Origin: Streptomyces sp. 11x1 | GTDB taxonomy: Bacteria; Actinomycetota; Actinomycetes; Streptomycetales; Streptomycetaceae | Length of the DNA: 64,000 bases | Assembly (NCBI RefSeq): GCF_032598905.1 | Contig: NZ_CP122458.1 | Coordinates: 5,171,001-5,235,000, forward strand | Direction of reading: 5' to 3' | Shown here: positions 35,025-42,688 of the stretch, piece by piece | Layout: every line of letters begins with the position of its first letter | Position numbering within the stretch: position 1 is the first letter of the stretch | The notes under the pieces: generated by a model | Told to the model about the DNA's origin: nothing | What the model saw: the letters and a program-made list of their open reading frames with translations, nothing else | Databases searched by the model: none | Program-made: the position numbers and the translations under genes

Positions 35025-35986
35025 CCGGCGGCCGGGCCGGTGTCCTGGCCGGCGCCGGGCCCGGGGTGAGGCTGGGCGGCCGGGGCGGCTTCGGGCAGGG
35101 CACCCGGCCCGGCCTCGGGAGTGGTCTCGTCGGCCCAGCGCAGAGCCAGGGCTGAGGCCTTGCGCGCGGCCTCGGTGACGGCCTCAGGACCTCCCCCAGC
35201 CTTGGCGGCGGCGTAGCCGATGAGGAAGGTGGTCAGCGGGGCGGCGGGCCGGGCCACGCTGTGGGCGGCGTCACGGGCGAGGTCGAGCAGCTCGGTGATG
35301 TCGACGTCGAGGTCGATCCCCAGCTCGTCCTTGACTGCGGAAATCCATTCATCCAACACGTGGCCATGCTCCCTGATCCTTGCGCGGGCGGCGGCGATGT
35401 CGTCCCAGGTGTCGCAGTCGAAGGACGCGAGGGGGTCGGTGATTCGGGTGAGGCGCAGTGCGGCGGTCAGCCGCCGCAGGGGGAGCCCCGTCAGCCCGTC
35501 GTGCTCGACGGCGAGCCGCGCGAGCTCTCGGCGGAGGGCCTCGGCCCGGTGGGCGGCCACGAGCGGCTGGTCACGGCCGTCGGGGTCGGTGACCAGGACA
35601 CCGTCGGCAGTCCCCTCGTCGGCCCTGAGGGCGTCGAGCAGTCGCCGTACCGTCTTCTCGTCCAGGAAAGGCAGGTCGGCGGAGAGAACGACGACGTACG
35701 GCGCGGTGGTGTGCCGGAGTCCGGCGTCCAGCGCGGCGAGCGGACCGCCGCCGGAGGGTTCCTCGCGGGCCCACAGGACGGGCCGCGCGGTGGGCCGGGG
35801 GTCGGAGACGACCACGGTCGTCCCGGCCGCGGCGCAGGCGCGCAGCACGCGGTCGAGCAGGGCCCGTCCGCCGACACGCACGGCGGGCTTGTCCGTGCCG
35901 CCGAGCCGCCGAGCGGCACCACCGGCGAGTACGACGGCGTCGAACACGTCGGTACCGGGGTCCCCGGGGTGCTCGTACACAGTCAC
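35021..35986 (-). CDS. MobA-like nucleotidyltransferase fused to a DUF6457-like domain
   Basis: A 321-residue protein. Residues about 12-205 form a MobA/NTP-transferase domain (AVVLAGGAARRLGGTDKPAVRVGGRALLDRV; VVLSADLPFLD; QPLVAAH) that would attach GMP or CMP to molybdopterin. Residues about 210-295 are an all-helical DUF6457-type domain (LDEWISAVKDELGIDLDVDITELLDLARDAAHSVARPAAPLTTFLIGYAAAKAG), followed by a Pro/Gly/Ala tail. It overlaps moeA by 4 nt, and the pair makes up a cofactor-maturation operon. Confidence 0.9.
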   Translation of the reverse strand: MTVYEHPGDPGTDVFDAVVLAGGAARRLGGTDKPAVRVGGRALLDRVLRACAAAGTTVVVSDPRPTARPVLWAREEPSGGGPLAALDAGLRHTTAPYVVVLSADLPFLDEKTVRRLLDALRADEGTADGVLVTDPDGRDQPLVAAHRAEALRRELARLAVEHDGLTGLPLRRLTAALRLTRITDPLASFDCDTWDDIAAARARIREHGHVLDEWISAVKDELGIDLDVDITELLDLARDAAHSVARPAAPLTTFLIGYAAAKAGGGPEAVTEAARKASALALRWADETTPEAGPGALPEAAPAAQPHPGPGAGQDTGPAAG

Positions 35987-36049
35987 CCTCCGAGTATGCG
36001 GGCCTCCACGATCACTGGGAACGGGGGAGGCCGCGCGTTCCCGGCCCGG

Positions 36050-36084
36050 TCGGGTCCGGCCGCCGCCCCGGCGGCCGGACCCGA
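36050..36084. terminator. terminator between the MobA-like gene and bkdC
   Basis: Perfect 14-bp stem: TCGGGTCCGGCCGC (36050-36063), 7-nt loop, right arm 36071-36084. It lies 17 nt past the bkdC stop on the minus strand. Confidence 0.8.
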
Positions 36085-36100
36085 CGGACGAAGGCGGTGA

Positions 36101-37480
36101 TCAGAGCGTGCGCAGCAGCACCGCCGGCTGCTCGACGCAGTCCGCCACGTACCGCAGGAAGCCGCCCGCCGTGCCGCCGTCGCACACCCGGTGGTCGAAG
36201 GTGAGCGAGAGCTGCACGACCTGCCGTACCGCCAGCTCGCCCCGGTGCACCCAGGGCTTGGGGACGATGCGGCCGACGCCGAGCATGGCGGCCTCGGGGT
36301 GGTTGATGATCGGCGTGGAGCCGTCGACACCGAACACGCCGTAGTTGTTGAGCGTGAAGGTGCCGCCGGTCAGCTGGCCGGGCGTCAGGGTGCCGGTGCG
36401 TGCAGCCTCGGTCAGCCGGGCGAACTCCGCGCCGAGCGACTCCGCGTTCCTGGTGTGCGCGTCCCGCACGACGGGGACGACCAGCCCTCGTTCCGTCTGG
36501 GCGGCGAACCCGAGGTGCACCTGCTCCAGCCGTACGACCTCGCGGGCCTCCATGTCGACCGTGGCGTTGAGCTCGGGGAATCGGGCCAGCGCGGAGGTGC
36601 AGATACGGGCGAGCAACGCCAGGAGGGAGATCTTCGGTCCTCCGGCGGCGTTCATGGCCGTGCGGGCGTTCATCAGCTCCGTCGCGTCGGCGTCCACCCA
36701 GCAGGTCGCGTCCGGGATCTCACGCCGGCTGCGGGAGAGCTTGTCGGCGACGGCGCCACGGATGCCACGGAGGGGGACACGGGTACCGGACACGGTGCCC
36801 GCGGGCACGGACCGCGAGTCCGGAGTCGCGGTCGGTGTGACGGTCACGGCCAGGGGTTCCTGGGCCGGAGCCGTGGCGGCCCGCAGCGCGTGCTCCACGT
36901 CCGCCCGCAGGATCAGGCCCTCGGGCCCCGATCCCCGCAGCTCCCGCAGGTCGAGCCCGTTCTCCCGGGCGAGACGGCGGACGAGCGGGGAGATGACGGG
37001 CACGGGCCCGTCCGGGCGCGCGGGGGAAGTAGCCGGGACCGCCGCCGTCCCGACGGAGTCGAGCGCCACCGTCGGCGCGGCCGGGCCCAGGGGCCGGATC
37101 GTCTCGCCCGGCCGCACCCGCCTGCGGCGTGCCGGGGCCGCACCGGTGCCGTAGCCGACCAGCACGTTGCCGGAGCCCTCGCTTCTGTCGGCGGTGCCCG
37201 TGCCCGGCGTACCGGCGGAACCTTCGGTGACCGGCGCTCCCACCGCCACGGTCAACAGCGGTGAGCCGACGGGCAGTTCCGTGCCCTCCTCGCCGAAGCG
37301 GGCGGTGACGACACCGCCGTAGGGGCAGGGGACCTCGACCATGGCCTTGGCCGTCTCGACCTCGACGACGGGCTGGTCGATCGCGACGACGTCGCCGACC
37401 TGGACGAGCCAGCGGACGATCTCGGCCTCGGTCAGTCCCTCGCCGAGGTCGGGCAGCTTGAACTCCAGCACCTGGGCCAT
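36101..37480 (-). CDS. bkdC: branched-chain keto-acid dehydrogenase E2 (cluster 2)
   Basis: A 459-residue dihydrolipoamide acyltransferase. Lipoyl domain about 4-80 with VETAKAMVEV (lipoylated Lys); variable linker; subunit-binding domain about 155-190 (ISPLVRRLARENGLDLREL); catalytic domain from about 230 ending in the active motif TFDHRVCDGG. It is only moderately similar to the cluster 1 E2. ATG 37480 shares one base with the E1 beta stop (TGATG). It is the last gene of bkdABC; the symbol and S. coelicolor counterpart (SCO3829) are from memory. Confidence 0.9.
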   Translation of the reverse strand: MAQVLEFKLPDLGEGLTEAEIVRWLVQVGDVVAIDQPVVEVETAKAMVEVPCPYGGVVTARFGEEGTELPVGSPLLTVAVGAPVTEGSAGTPGTGTADRSEGSGNVLVGYGTGAAPARRRRVRPGETIRPLGPAAPTVALDSVGTAAVPATSPARPDGPVPVISPLVRRLARENGLDLRELRGSGPEGLILRADVEHALRAATAPAQEPLAVTVTPTATPDSRSVPAGTVSGTRVPLRGIRGAVADKLSRSRREIPDATCWVDADATELMNARTAMNAAGGPKISLLALLARICTSALARFPELNATVDMEAREVVRLEQVHLGFAAQTERGLVVPVVRDAHTRNAESLGAEFARLTEAARTGTLTPGQLTGGTFTLNNYGVFGVDGSTPIINHPEAAMLGVGRIVPKPWVHRGELAVRQVVQLSLTFDHRVCDGGTAGGFLRYVADCVEQPAVLLRTL

Positions 37481-38484
37481 CAGTTCTCCGCCTCCCACTG
37501 CAGGCGCCCCACGGCGTCCAGGATCCGGTCGACGCCGGGCAGATGGTGCCGTTCCAGCATCGGCGGCGGATACGGGATGTCGAACCCGGCGACGCGCAGC
37601 ACGGGCGCCTCCAGGTGGTGGAAGCAGCGCTCGGTCACACGGGCCGCGATCTCGCCGCCCGGGCCGCCGTAGGAGCCGGACTCGTGCACGACCACCGCGC
37701 GTCCGGTCCGCCGTACCGACGCGGCGACCGTCTCGTCGTCGAAGGGCACCAGGGAGCGCAGGTCGACGACTTCGAGGTCCCAGCCCTCGGCGGTGGCCGC
37801 CTCGGCGGCCTCCAGGCAGACGGGCACGGACGGGCCGTAGGTGATGAGCGTGGCGCTGCGGCCCGTGCGGCGCACGACCGCGCGGCCGATCGGCTCGACG
37901 CTCTGCGGTTCCTCGGGGTTCCAGGTGTCCTTCGACCAGTACAGACGCTTGGGCTCCAGGAAGACCACCGGGTCGTCGGAGGCGATCGCGGCGCGCAGCA
38001 GCCCGTAGGCGTCGGCGACGGTGGCGGGCGTGACGACATGGAGGCCGGGGGTCGCCATGTAGTACGCCTCGGAGGAGTCGCTGTGGTGCTCGACGCCGCC
38101 GATGCCGCCGCCGTACGGGACGCGGATCGTGATCGGCAACGGCATGGCGCCGCGCGTGCGGTTGCGCATCCGCGCGACATGGCTGATGAGCTGCTCGAAC
38201 GCCGGGTAGGCGAACGCGTCGAACTGCATCTCCACGACCGGCCGCAGCCCGTACATGGCCATGCCGACGGCCGTGCCGAGGATGCCCGCCTCGGCGAGCG
38301 GGGTATCGGTGACGCGGTCCTCGCCGAACTCCTTGGCGAGGCCGTCGGTGACCCGGAAGACACCGCCGAGGGTGCCGACGTCCTCTCCCATGACGTGCAC
38401 GGTGGGGTCGGCGGTCATGGCGTCGCGCAGGGCGCGGGTGAGCGCCTGCGCCATGGTGGCGGGCTTGAGCGCGACGGTGGTCAT
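37480..38484 (-). CDS. bkdB: branched-chain keto-acid dehydrogenase E1 beta (cluster 2)
   Basis: A 334-residue E1 beta subunit, the length I recall for S. avermitilis BkdB. Hallmarks VHVMGEDVGTLGGVFRVTDGL, RVPYGGGIGGVEHHSDSSEAYYM and HESGSYGGPGGEIAARVTERCF are in the same order as in the cluster 1 copy. The start ATG overlaps the E1 alpha stop (ATGA) and its stop overlaps the E2 start, so all three are co-translated. Confidence 0.92.
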   Translation of the reverse strand: MTTVALKPATMAQALTRALRDAMTADPTVHVMGEDVGTLGGVFRVTDGLAKEFGEDRVTDTPLAEAGILGTAVGMAMYGLRPVVEMQFDAFAYPAFEQLISHVARMRNRTRGAMPLPITIRVPYGGGIGGVEHHSDSSEAYYMATPGLHVVTPATVADAYGLLRAAIASDDPVVFLEPKRLYWSKDTWNPEEPQSVEPIGRAVVRRTGRSATLITYGPSVPVCLEAAEAATAEGWDLEVVDLRSLVPFDDETVAASVRRTGRAVVVHESGSYGGPGGEIAARVTERCFHHLEAPVLRVAGFDIPYPPPMLERHHLPGVDRILDAVGRLQWEAEN

Positions 38485-39617
38485 CGGTGCGCCCCTTCTT
38501 CCTCCGCCGCCAGCTCGGCCCGCAGCAGGGCTTCCTGTTCGCGCAGTTGGGGGGTGGGTTCGGCGTACACATGGGCGAAGAGGTCCATGGGGTCGAGGAC
38601 CGGGTCCTGGTTCATGCGCTCGCGCAGGTCGGCGGCCATCGCCTCGGCGGCGTCCCGGGCGGCCCGGATGCCGTCCTCGTCGAGGAGTCCGCGTTCGGTC
38701 AGCTCGTGCTCCAGGAGCGCGATCGGGTCGTGCGCGCGCCAGGTCTCGACCTCGGCGTCGCCCCGGTAGCGGGTGGCGTCGTCGGCGTTGGTGTGGGCGT
38801 CGATGCGGTACGTCACCGCCTCGACCAGCGTGGGTCCGCCGCCCGCGCGGGCGTGGGCCACGGCTTCGGCGAGCACCTGGTGCACGGCCGCCACGTCGTT
38901 GCCGTCGACCAGGCGGCCCGGCATCCCGTAGCCGACGGCCTTGTGGGCGAGCGACGGGGCGGCGGTCTGCTTGGCCAGCGGGACGGAGATCGCGAAGCCG
39001 TTGTTCTGGACGAGGAAGACCACCGGAGCCTGCCAGACGGCGGCGAAGTTGAGGGCCTCGTGGAAGTCGCCCTCGCTGGTGCCGCCGTCGCCGACCAGGG
39101 CGAGCGCCACCACGTCGTCGCCCTTGAGGCGGGCGGCGTGCGCGAGGCCCACGGCGTGCGGGAGCTGGGTGGCGAGGGGGGTGCACAGGGGCGCGACACG
39201 GTGCTCGTGCGGGTCGTAGCCGGTGTGCCAGTCGCCGCGCAGCAGGGTGAGCGCCTGGACGGGGTCGAGGCCGCGTGCGACGGCGGCGAGCGTGTCGCGG
39301 TAGCTCGGGAAGAGCCAGTCCCGCTCCTCGAGGACGAGCGCGGCGGCGACCTCGCAGGCCTCCTGGCCGGTGCTGGAGGGGTAGACGGCGAGCCTGCCCT
39401 GCTTGGTCAGGGCCGTGGCCTGGGTGTTGTAGCGGCGGCCGCGCACCAGCTCGGCGTAGAGCCGGCGCAGCAGCGCGGGATCGGCGTCGGCAGCCACGTC
39501 CGTGCCGAGCACGCGGTACGGCAGGGCGTCGGGCAGCAGCGGCGCGGGGTCCGTGCGGGGCTGCCAGGCGGGCGGCGGTGTCGGGCGGTACGCGCCCCGC
39601 TGCTCCATGACCGTCAT
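38481..39617 (-). CDS. bkdA: branched-chain keto-acid dehydrogenase E1 alpha (cluster 2)
   Basis: A 378-residue E1 alpha subunit. The thiamine-diphosphate motif reads VGDGGTSEGDFHEALNFAAVWQAPVVFLVQNNG near residues 174-206, and the loop YRIDAHTNADDATRYR lies near 271. It is shorter than the cluster 1 copy and lacks its Lys-rich N-terminal tail, consistent with BkdA (about 380 residues, recalled). ATG 39617 has AGGAGGT 6 nt upstream, a near-perfect ribosome site. The upstream intergenic region carries a TetR-type palindrome and a DnaA box and is shared with the divergent bkdR-like gene. Confidence 0.92.
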   Translation of the reverse strand: MTVMEQRGAYRPTPPPAWQPRTDPAPLLPDALPYRVLGTDVAADADPALLRRLYAELVRGRRYNTQATALTKQGRLAVYPSSTGQEACEVAAALVLEERDWLFPSYRDTLAAVARGLDPVQALTLLRGDWHTGYDPHEHRVAPLCTPLATQLPHAVGLAHAARLKGDDVVALALVGDGGTSEGDFHEALNFAAVWQAPVVFLVQNNGFAISVPLAKQTAAPSLAHKAVGYGMPGRLVDGNDVAAVHQVLAEAVAHARAGGGPTLVEAVTYRIDAHTNADDATRYRGDAEVETWRAHDPIALLEHELTERGLLDEDGIRAARDAAEAMAADLRERMNQDPVLDPMDLFAHVYAEPTPQLREQEALLRAELAAEEEGAHR

Positions 39618-39676
39618 ACGGCACCTCCTCGTGGGAGTGGCTCAGGGACGCGGCACGGTTGTGACGCGTCTCACCT

Positions 39677-39690
39677 ACCGATTGTTCGGT
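39677..39690. promoter_or_regulatory. TetR-type operator in the bkdA-bkdR intergenic region
   Basis: ACCGATTGTTCGGT, an imperfect palindrome (ACCGA ... TCGGT), 60 bp upstream of bkdA. It differs by one base from the palindrome at 42544-42557 between paaH and paaN. Confidence 0.65.
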
Positions 39691-39724
39691 CGTTGGCGCA
39701 TTTTGGCTACAGGCACCCTGAGGC

Positions 39725-39733
39725 TGTGGACAA
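39725..39733 (-). other. DnaA box match
   Basis: TGTGGACAA, an exact reverse-complement Streptomyces DnaA box, in the bkdA-bkdR promoter region. Confidence 0.5.
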
Positions 39734-39791
39734 ACGGTTCTGCACAACCTCAAATGAACGCAGTACGTCCATGGCAGGGAGGCGGGGGCAC

Positions 39792-40292
39792 ATGGCACCT
39801 GAACAAATGGCCGAGCCGTCGGAGCACGGCCCGACACTGCCGCCCCCTCGCCCGCTGGACGCCATAGACCAGGACATCCTGCGCATGCTGCAGGCGGACG
39901 GCCGCGCCTCGATACGGTCGGTCGCCGAACGGGTCCACGTCTCCCGTGCCAACGCCTACGCGCGCATCAACCGCCTCATCGAGGACGGCGTGATCCGGGG
40001 CTTCGGGGCGCGCGTGAACCACGAGCGCGCCGGCAAGGGCACCTCGGCCTACATCACCCTCAAGATCGTGCAGAACTCCTGGCGCACGGTCCGCGACCAG
40101 CTGCGCCAGCTCGCCGGCGCCGCCCACATCGCGCTGGTGGGCGGCGACTACGACGTCCTGCTGCTGGTGCACACCTCGGACAACAGAGCCCTGCGCGAGG
40201 TCGTCCTCACCAAGCTGCAGGCCATCCCTGAGGTGCTCAGCACCCGGACGCTGCTGGTGTTCGAGGAGGAGGACGTGGAACCGGAGGGCTGA
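39792..40292 (+). CDS. bkdR: Lrp/AsnC-family regulator, probable bkd regulator
   Basis: A 166-residue feast/famine regulator. Helix-turn-helix about 28-75 (LDAIDQDILRMLQADGRASIRSVAERVHVSRANAYARINRLIEDGVI) and the RAM ligand-binding domain about 88-160 (TSAYITLKIV ... AGAAHIALVGGDYDVLLLVHTSDNRALREVVLTKLQAIPEVLSTRT). It is divergent from bkdABC, the classical position of bkdR, so it probably senses branched-chain amino or keto acids. ATG 39792 is preferred for its GGAGGCGGGGG tract; ATG 39771 is possible. Confidence 0.88.
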   Translation: MAPEQMAEPSEHGPTLPPPRPLDAIDQDILRMLQADGRASIRSVAERVHVSRANAYARINRLIEDGVIRGFGARVNHERAGKGTSAYITLKIVQNSWRTVRDQLRQLAGAAHIALVGGDYDVLLLVHTSDNRALREVVLTKLQAIPEVLSTRTLLVFEEEDVEPEG

Positions 40293-40382
40293 GCGGGCCC
40301 GAGGGCCGGGCGTCCCGCCGCACGGCACCCAGGCGCACGCGCTCACCGAGGAGCCCGCCGAGGGGCGCCCACCGAGGACGGC

Positions 40383-40973
40383 TCACCCCTGGGCGCGCAA
40401 CCCCGAGAACACCAGGTGCGCCACGGCGTCGGACACTTCCCGCTCGCCCATGCCCCGCCCGTCCGGCCGGTACCACTCCACGATCGAGTTGATCATCCCG
40501 AAGACCAGCCGGGTCGCGAGCCGCACCTCCACGTCACCCCGGACGTCCCCGTCGGCCGCCGCCGCCTTCAGCAGTTCGGCGACCCGGTGGTCGAAGTCGC
40601 GGCGCCGCTCCAGCGCCCAGCGCTCGGTGTCGGTGTTGCCGCGCACCCGCAGCAACAGGGTCACGTAGGGGAGCTCGTTCATGAGCACCTCGACCATGCG
40701 CCGGACGACGTGCTCCAGGCGCTCCACCGCCCGCCCCTCGCGCGCCGGTTCCTCGTCGAGGATCCCGAAGAGGCCGTCCAGTGCCCGGCTGACGGCCCGG
40801 CGCAGCAACTCCTCCTTGCCGGTGACGTGGTGGTATATCGACGACTTGGAGATACCGGCCGCCCTGGACAGGTGCTCCATGGACGTGCCGTCGTAGCCGC
40901 GCTCGTTGAAGACCCGGACGGCGACGGACAACAGCGTCTCCGGGGTGTACGTGTCGCGCTTGGCGGTGGTCAT
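40383..40973 (-). CDS. TetR-family regulator in operon with paaH
   Basis: A 196-residue TetR regulator. Helix-turn-helix about 10-55: TLLSVAVRVFNERGYDGTSMEHLSRAAGISKSSIYHHVTGKEELLRRAV. The rest is the helical ligand-binding domain (including RLVFGMINSIVEWYRPDGRGMGEREVSDAVAHLVFSGL). ATG 40973 overlaps the stop of the 3-hydroxyacyl-CoA dehydrogenase gene (ATGA). It is the best candidate for binding the two near-identical ACCGA...TCGGT palindromes at 42544 and 39677, probably responding to phenylacetyl-CoA or another acyl-CoA (inference). Confidence 0.88.
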   Translation of the reverse strand: MTTAKRDTYTPETLLSVAVRVFNERGYDGTSMEHLSRAAGISKSSIYHHVTGKEELLRRAVSRALDGLFGILDEEPAREGRAVERLEHVVRRMVEVLMNELPYVTLLLRVRGNTDTERWALERRRDFDHRVAELLKAAAADGDVRGDVEVRLATRLVFGMINSIVEWYRPDGRGMGEREVSDAVAHLVFSGLRAQG

Positions 40974-42487
40974 GAGGAGGTGCCCTCCCGCTTGTCGGAG
41001 GCGTAGGCGTGGCGGTAGAGCGCCAGGGACGGCGCGTAGCGTCCGGACGGGTCGCGCAGGTGCAGATCGTCCAGGAGGGCGTACGCCCAGTTCCGGCCCA
41101 GCCTGCGGCTCCATTCGAAGGGCCCCATCGGGTAGTTGACGCCCAGCCGCATCGCCGTGTCGATGTCCTCCTTGGTGGCCACCCCCTTGGCGACGGCGTC
41201 GTGCGCGAGGTCGATGATCCGTGCCACCGTGCGGGCCACGATCATCCCGGGGGCGTCCCCGATGACGCTGACGTCCTTGCCGAGCGCCTGGAAGAGGCCT
41301 GTGGCCTCGGTGAGGGTCTGCGGTGAGGTGTCCTGGGAGGCGGAGAGCGCGATCCGGGTGGCTCTGCGGTAGTCGAGCGCCAGGTCGAAGTAGACGACGT
41401 CCCGGAACTCCACCGAAGTCTGTCCGTCGGCGAGGGCCAGCTGGCCGCCGCTCGGCAGGACGAGCCGGGTGCCGTGGTCCTCCTCGTCCTCACGGACGGG
41501 GATGCCCGCCTCCCGGATCAGGGTGAGCAGGTCGGAGGCGGGGCCGAGGTCGCCCTCGACGACGACGTACGCCGGCGCGGGCACCGGCTCGGCGGTGTGC
41601 GGCTCGGGGCGCTCGGCGCCGTCGGTGTGGTCGTACCAGCCCTGTCCCGTCTTGTTGCCGAGCCGGCCGGACTCGACGAGCCGTCGCTGGGCGAGCGAGG
41701 GCGTGAAGCGCACGTCCTGGAAGAACGCCTGCCAGACGGAGTGGGTGACGGACTCGTTGACGTCCTGCCCGATGAGGTCGGTCAGTTCGAAGGCGCCCAT
41801 CCTGAAGCCGCCGCACTCCCGCAGGATCGCGTCGATGGTGACGGGCTCGGCGGCCTGCGCCTCGTAGACCGCGAAGGCCTCCGCATAGAACGGCCGTGCG
41901 ATGCGGTTGACGATGAAGCCGGGGGTGTCCGCGCAGGCGACCGGCGTCTTGCCCCAGACGCGCGCCAGCTCGTACGCGCGCGTGGCCGAGGTGACGTCGG
42001 TGGCGAACCCGGAGACGACCTCGACGAGCGGCAGCAGCGGCGCGGGGTTGAAGAAGTGCAGGCCCACGAAGCGGCCCGGGTTGCGCAGGGCACCACCGAT
42101 GGCCGTGACGGACAGGGAGGAGGTGTTGGTGGCGAGCAGGCAGTCCTCGCCGACGATGTCCTCCAGGGCGCGGAACAGCTCCTGTTTGACGTCCAGCCGC
42201 TCCAGGACGGCCTCGACGACCAGGCCGCAGTCCGCGAGGTCGGCGAGGTTCTCGGCGGCGTGCAGCCGGGCGCGCGCGGAGTCCCGGTCCGCGCCCGTCA
42301 TGCGGTCCTTCGCGACGAGCCGGTCGAGCCGGGCGCCGATCGCCTCGGCAGCCTCCTGGGCACGACCGGGGGCGGAGTCGAACAGGCGTACGGGATGGCC
42401 GGCGACCAACGCGACCTGGGCGATGCCCTGGCCCATGGTGCCGGTGCCGACGACGGCCACGGGGCTGCTGAGGTCGAGTGCTGTCAT
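40970..42487 (-). CDS. paaH: 3-hydroxyacyl-CoA dehydrogenase (PaaH/PaaC-type)
   Basis: A 505-residue NAD-dependent enzyme oxidising 3-hydroxyacyl-CoA, here probably in lower phenylacetate or beta-oxidation steps. NAD-binding VAVVGTGTMGQGIAQVAL at residues 9-26, the signature GRFVGLHFFNPAPLLPLVEVV near 136-156, a C-terminal dehydrogenase domain about 185-280 (GFIVNRIARPFYAEAF) and a second, shorter copy near 390-490 (GMIVARTVARIIDLAHDAVAKGVATKEDIDTAMRLGVNYPMGPFEW). The duplicated domain and the length of about 500 fit the Paa type. It is divergent from paaN and co-translated with the TetR gene. Confidence 0.87.
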   Translation of the reverse strand: MTALDLSSPVAVVGTGTMGQGIAQVALVAGHPVRLFDSAPGRAQEAAEAIGARLDRLVAKDRMTGADRDSARARLHAAENLADLADCGLVVEAVLERLDVKQELFRALEDIVGEDCLLATNTSSLSVTAIGGALRNPGRFVGLHFFNPAPLLPLVEVVSGFATDVTSATRAYELARVWGKTPVACADTPGFIVNRIARPFYAEAFAVYEAQAAEPVTIDAILRECGGFRMGAFELTDLIGQDVNESVTHSVWQAFFQDVRFTPSLAQRRLVESGRLGNKTGQGWYDHTDGAERPEPHTAEPVPAPAYVVVEGDLGPASDLLTLIREAGIPVREDEEDHGTRLVLPSGGQLALADGQTSVEFRDVVYFDLALDYRRATRIALSASQDTSPQTLTEATGLFQALGKDVSVIGDAPGMIVARTVARIIDLAHDAVAKGVATKEDIDTAMRLGVNYPMGPFEWSRRLGRNWAYALLDDLHLRDPSGRYAPSLALYRHAYASDKREGTSS

Positions 42488-42510
42488 GTGCGCGATCCTC
42501 CCGCACGGGG

Positions 42511-42519
42511 TTGTCCACA
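42511..42519 (+). other. DnaA box match
   Basis: Exact TTGTCCACA, 24 bp upstream of the paaH start in the paaH-paaN divergent promoter. Confidence 0.55.
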
Positions 42520-42543
42520 GATGCGGCGGACCCCCTTGTCCCG

Positions 42544-42557
42544 ACCGATCGTTCGGT
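42544..42557. promoter_or_regulatory. TetR-type operator in the paaH-paaN promoter
   Basis: ACCGATCGTTCGGT, palindromic (ACCGAWCGWTCGGT), midway between the divergent genes. It is the likely target of the TetR regulator encoded behind paaH. It differs by one base from the bkdA upstream site. Confidence 0.7.
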
Positions 42558-42688
42558 TACTCTAGCCGTGTCCGCCCGCCCGTCGCCCACCACCACCCTG
42601 CACGAGGCGCTTCGCGCCATCCCTCAAATTCATTCCTGCCCAGGTCAGAGCTCGATGAAGAGCCCCTGACGTGAGGAGTTGGTCAAGC

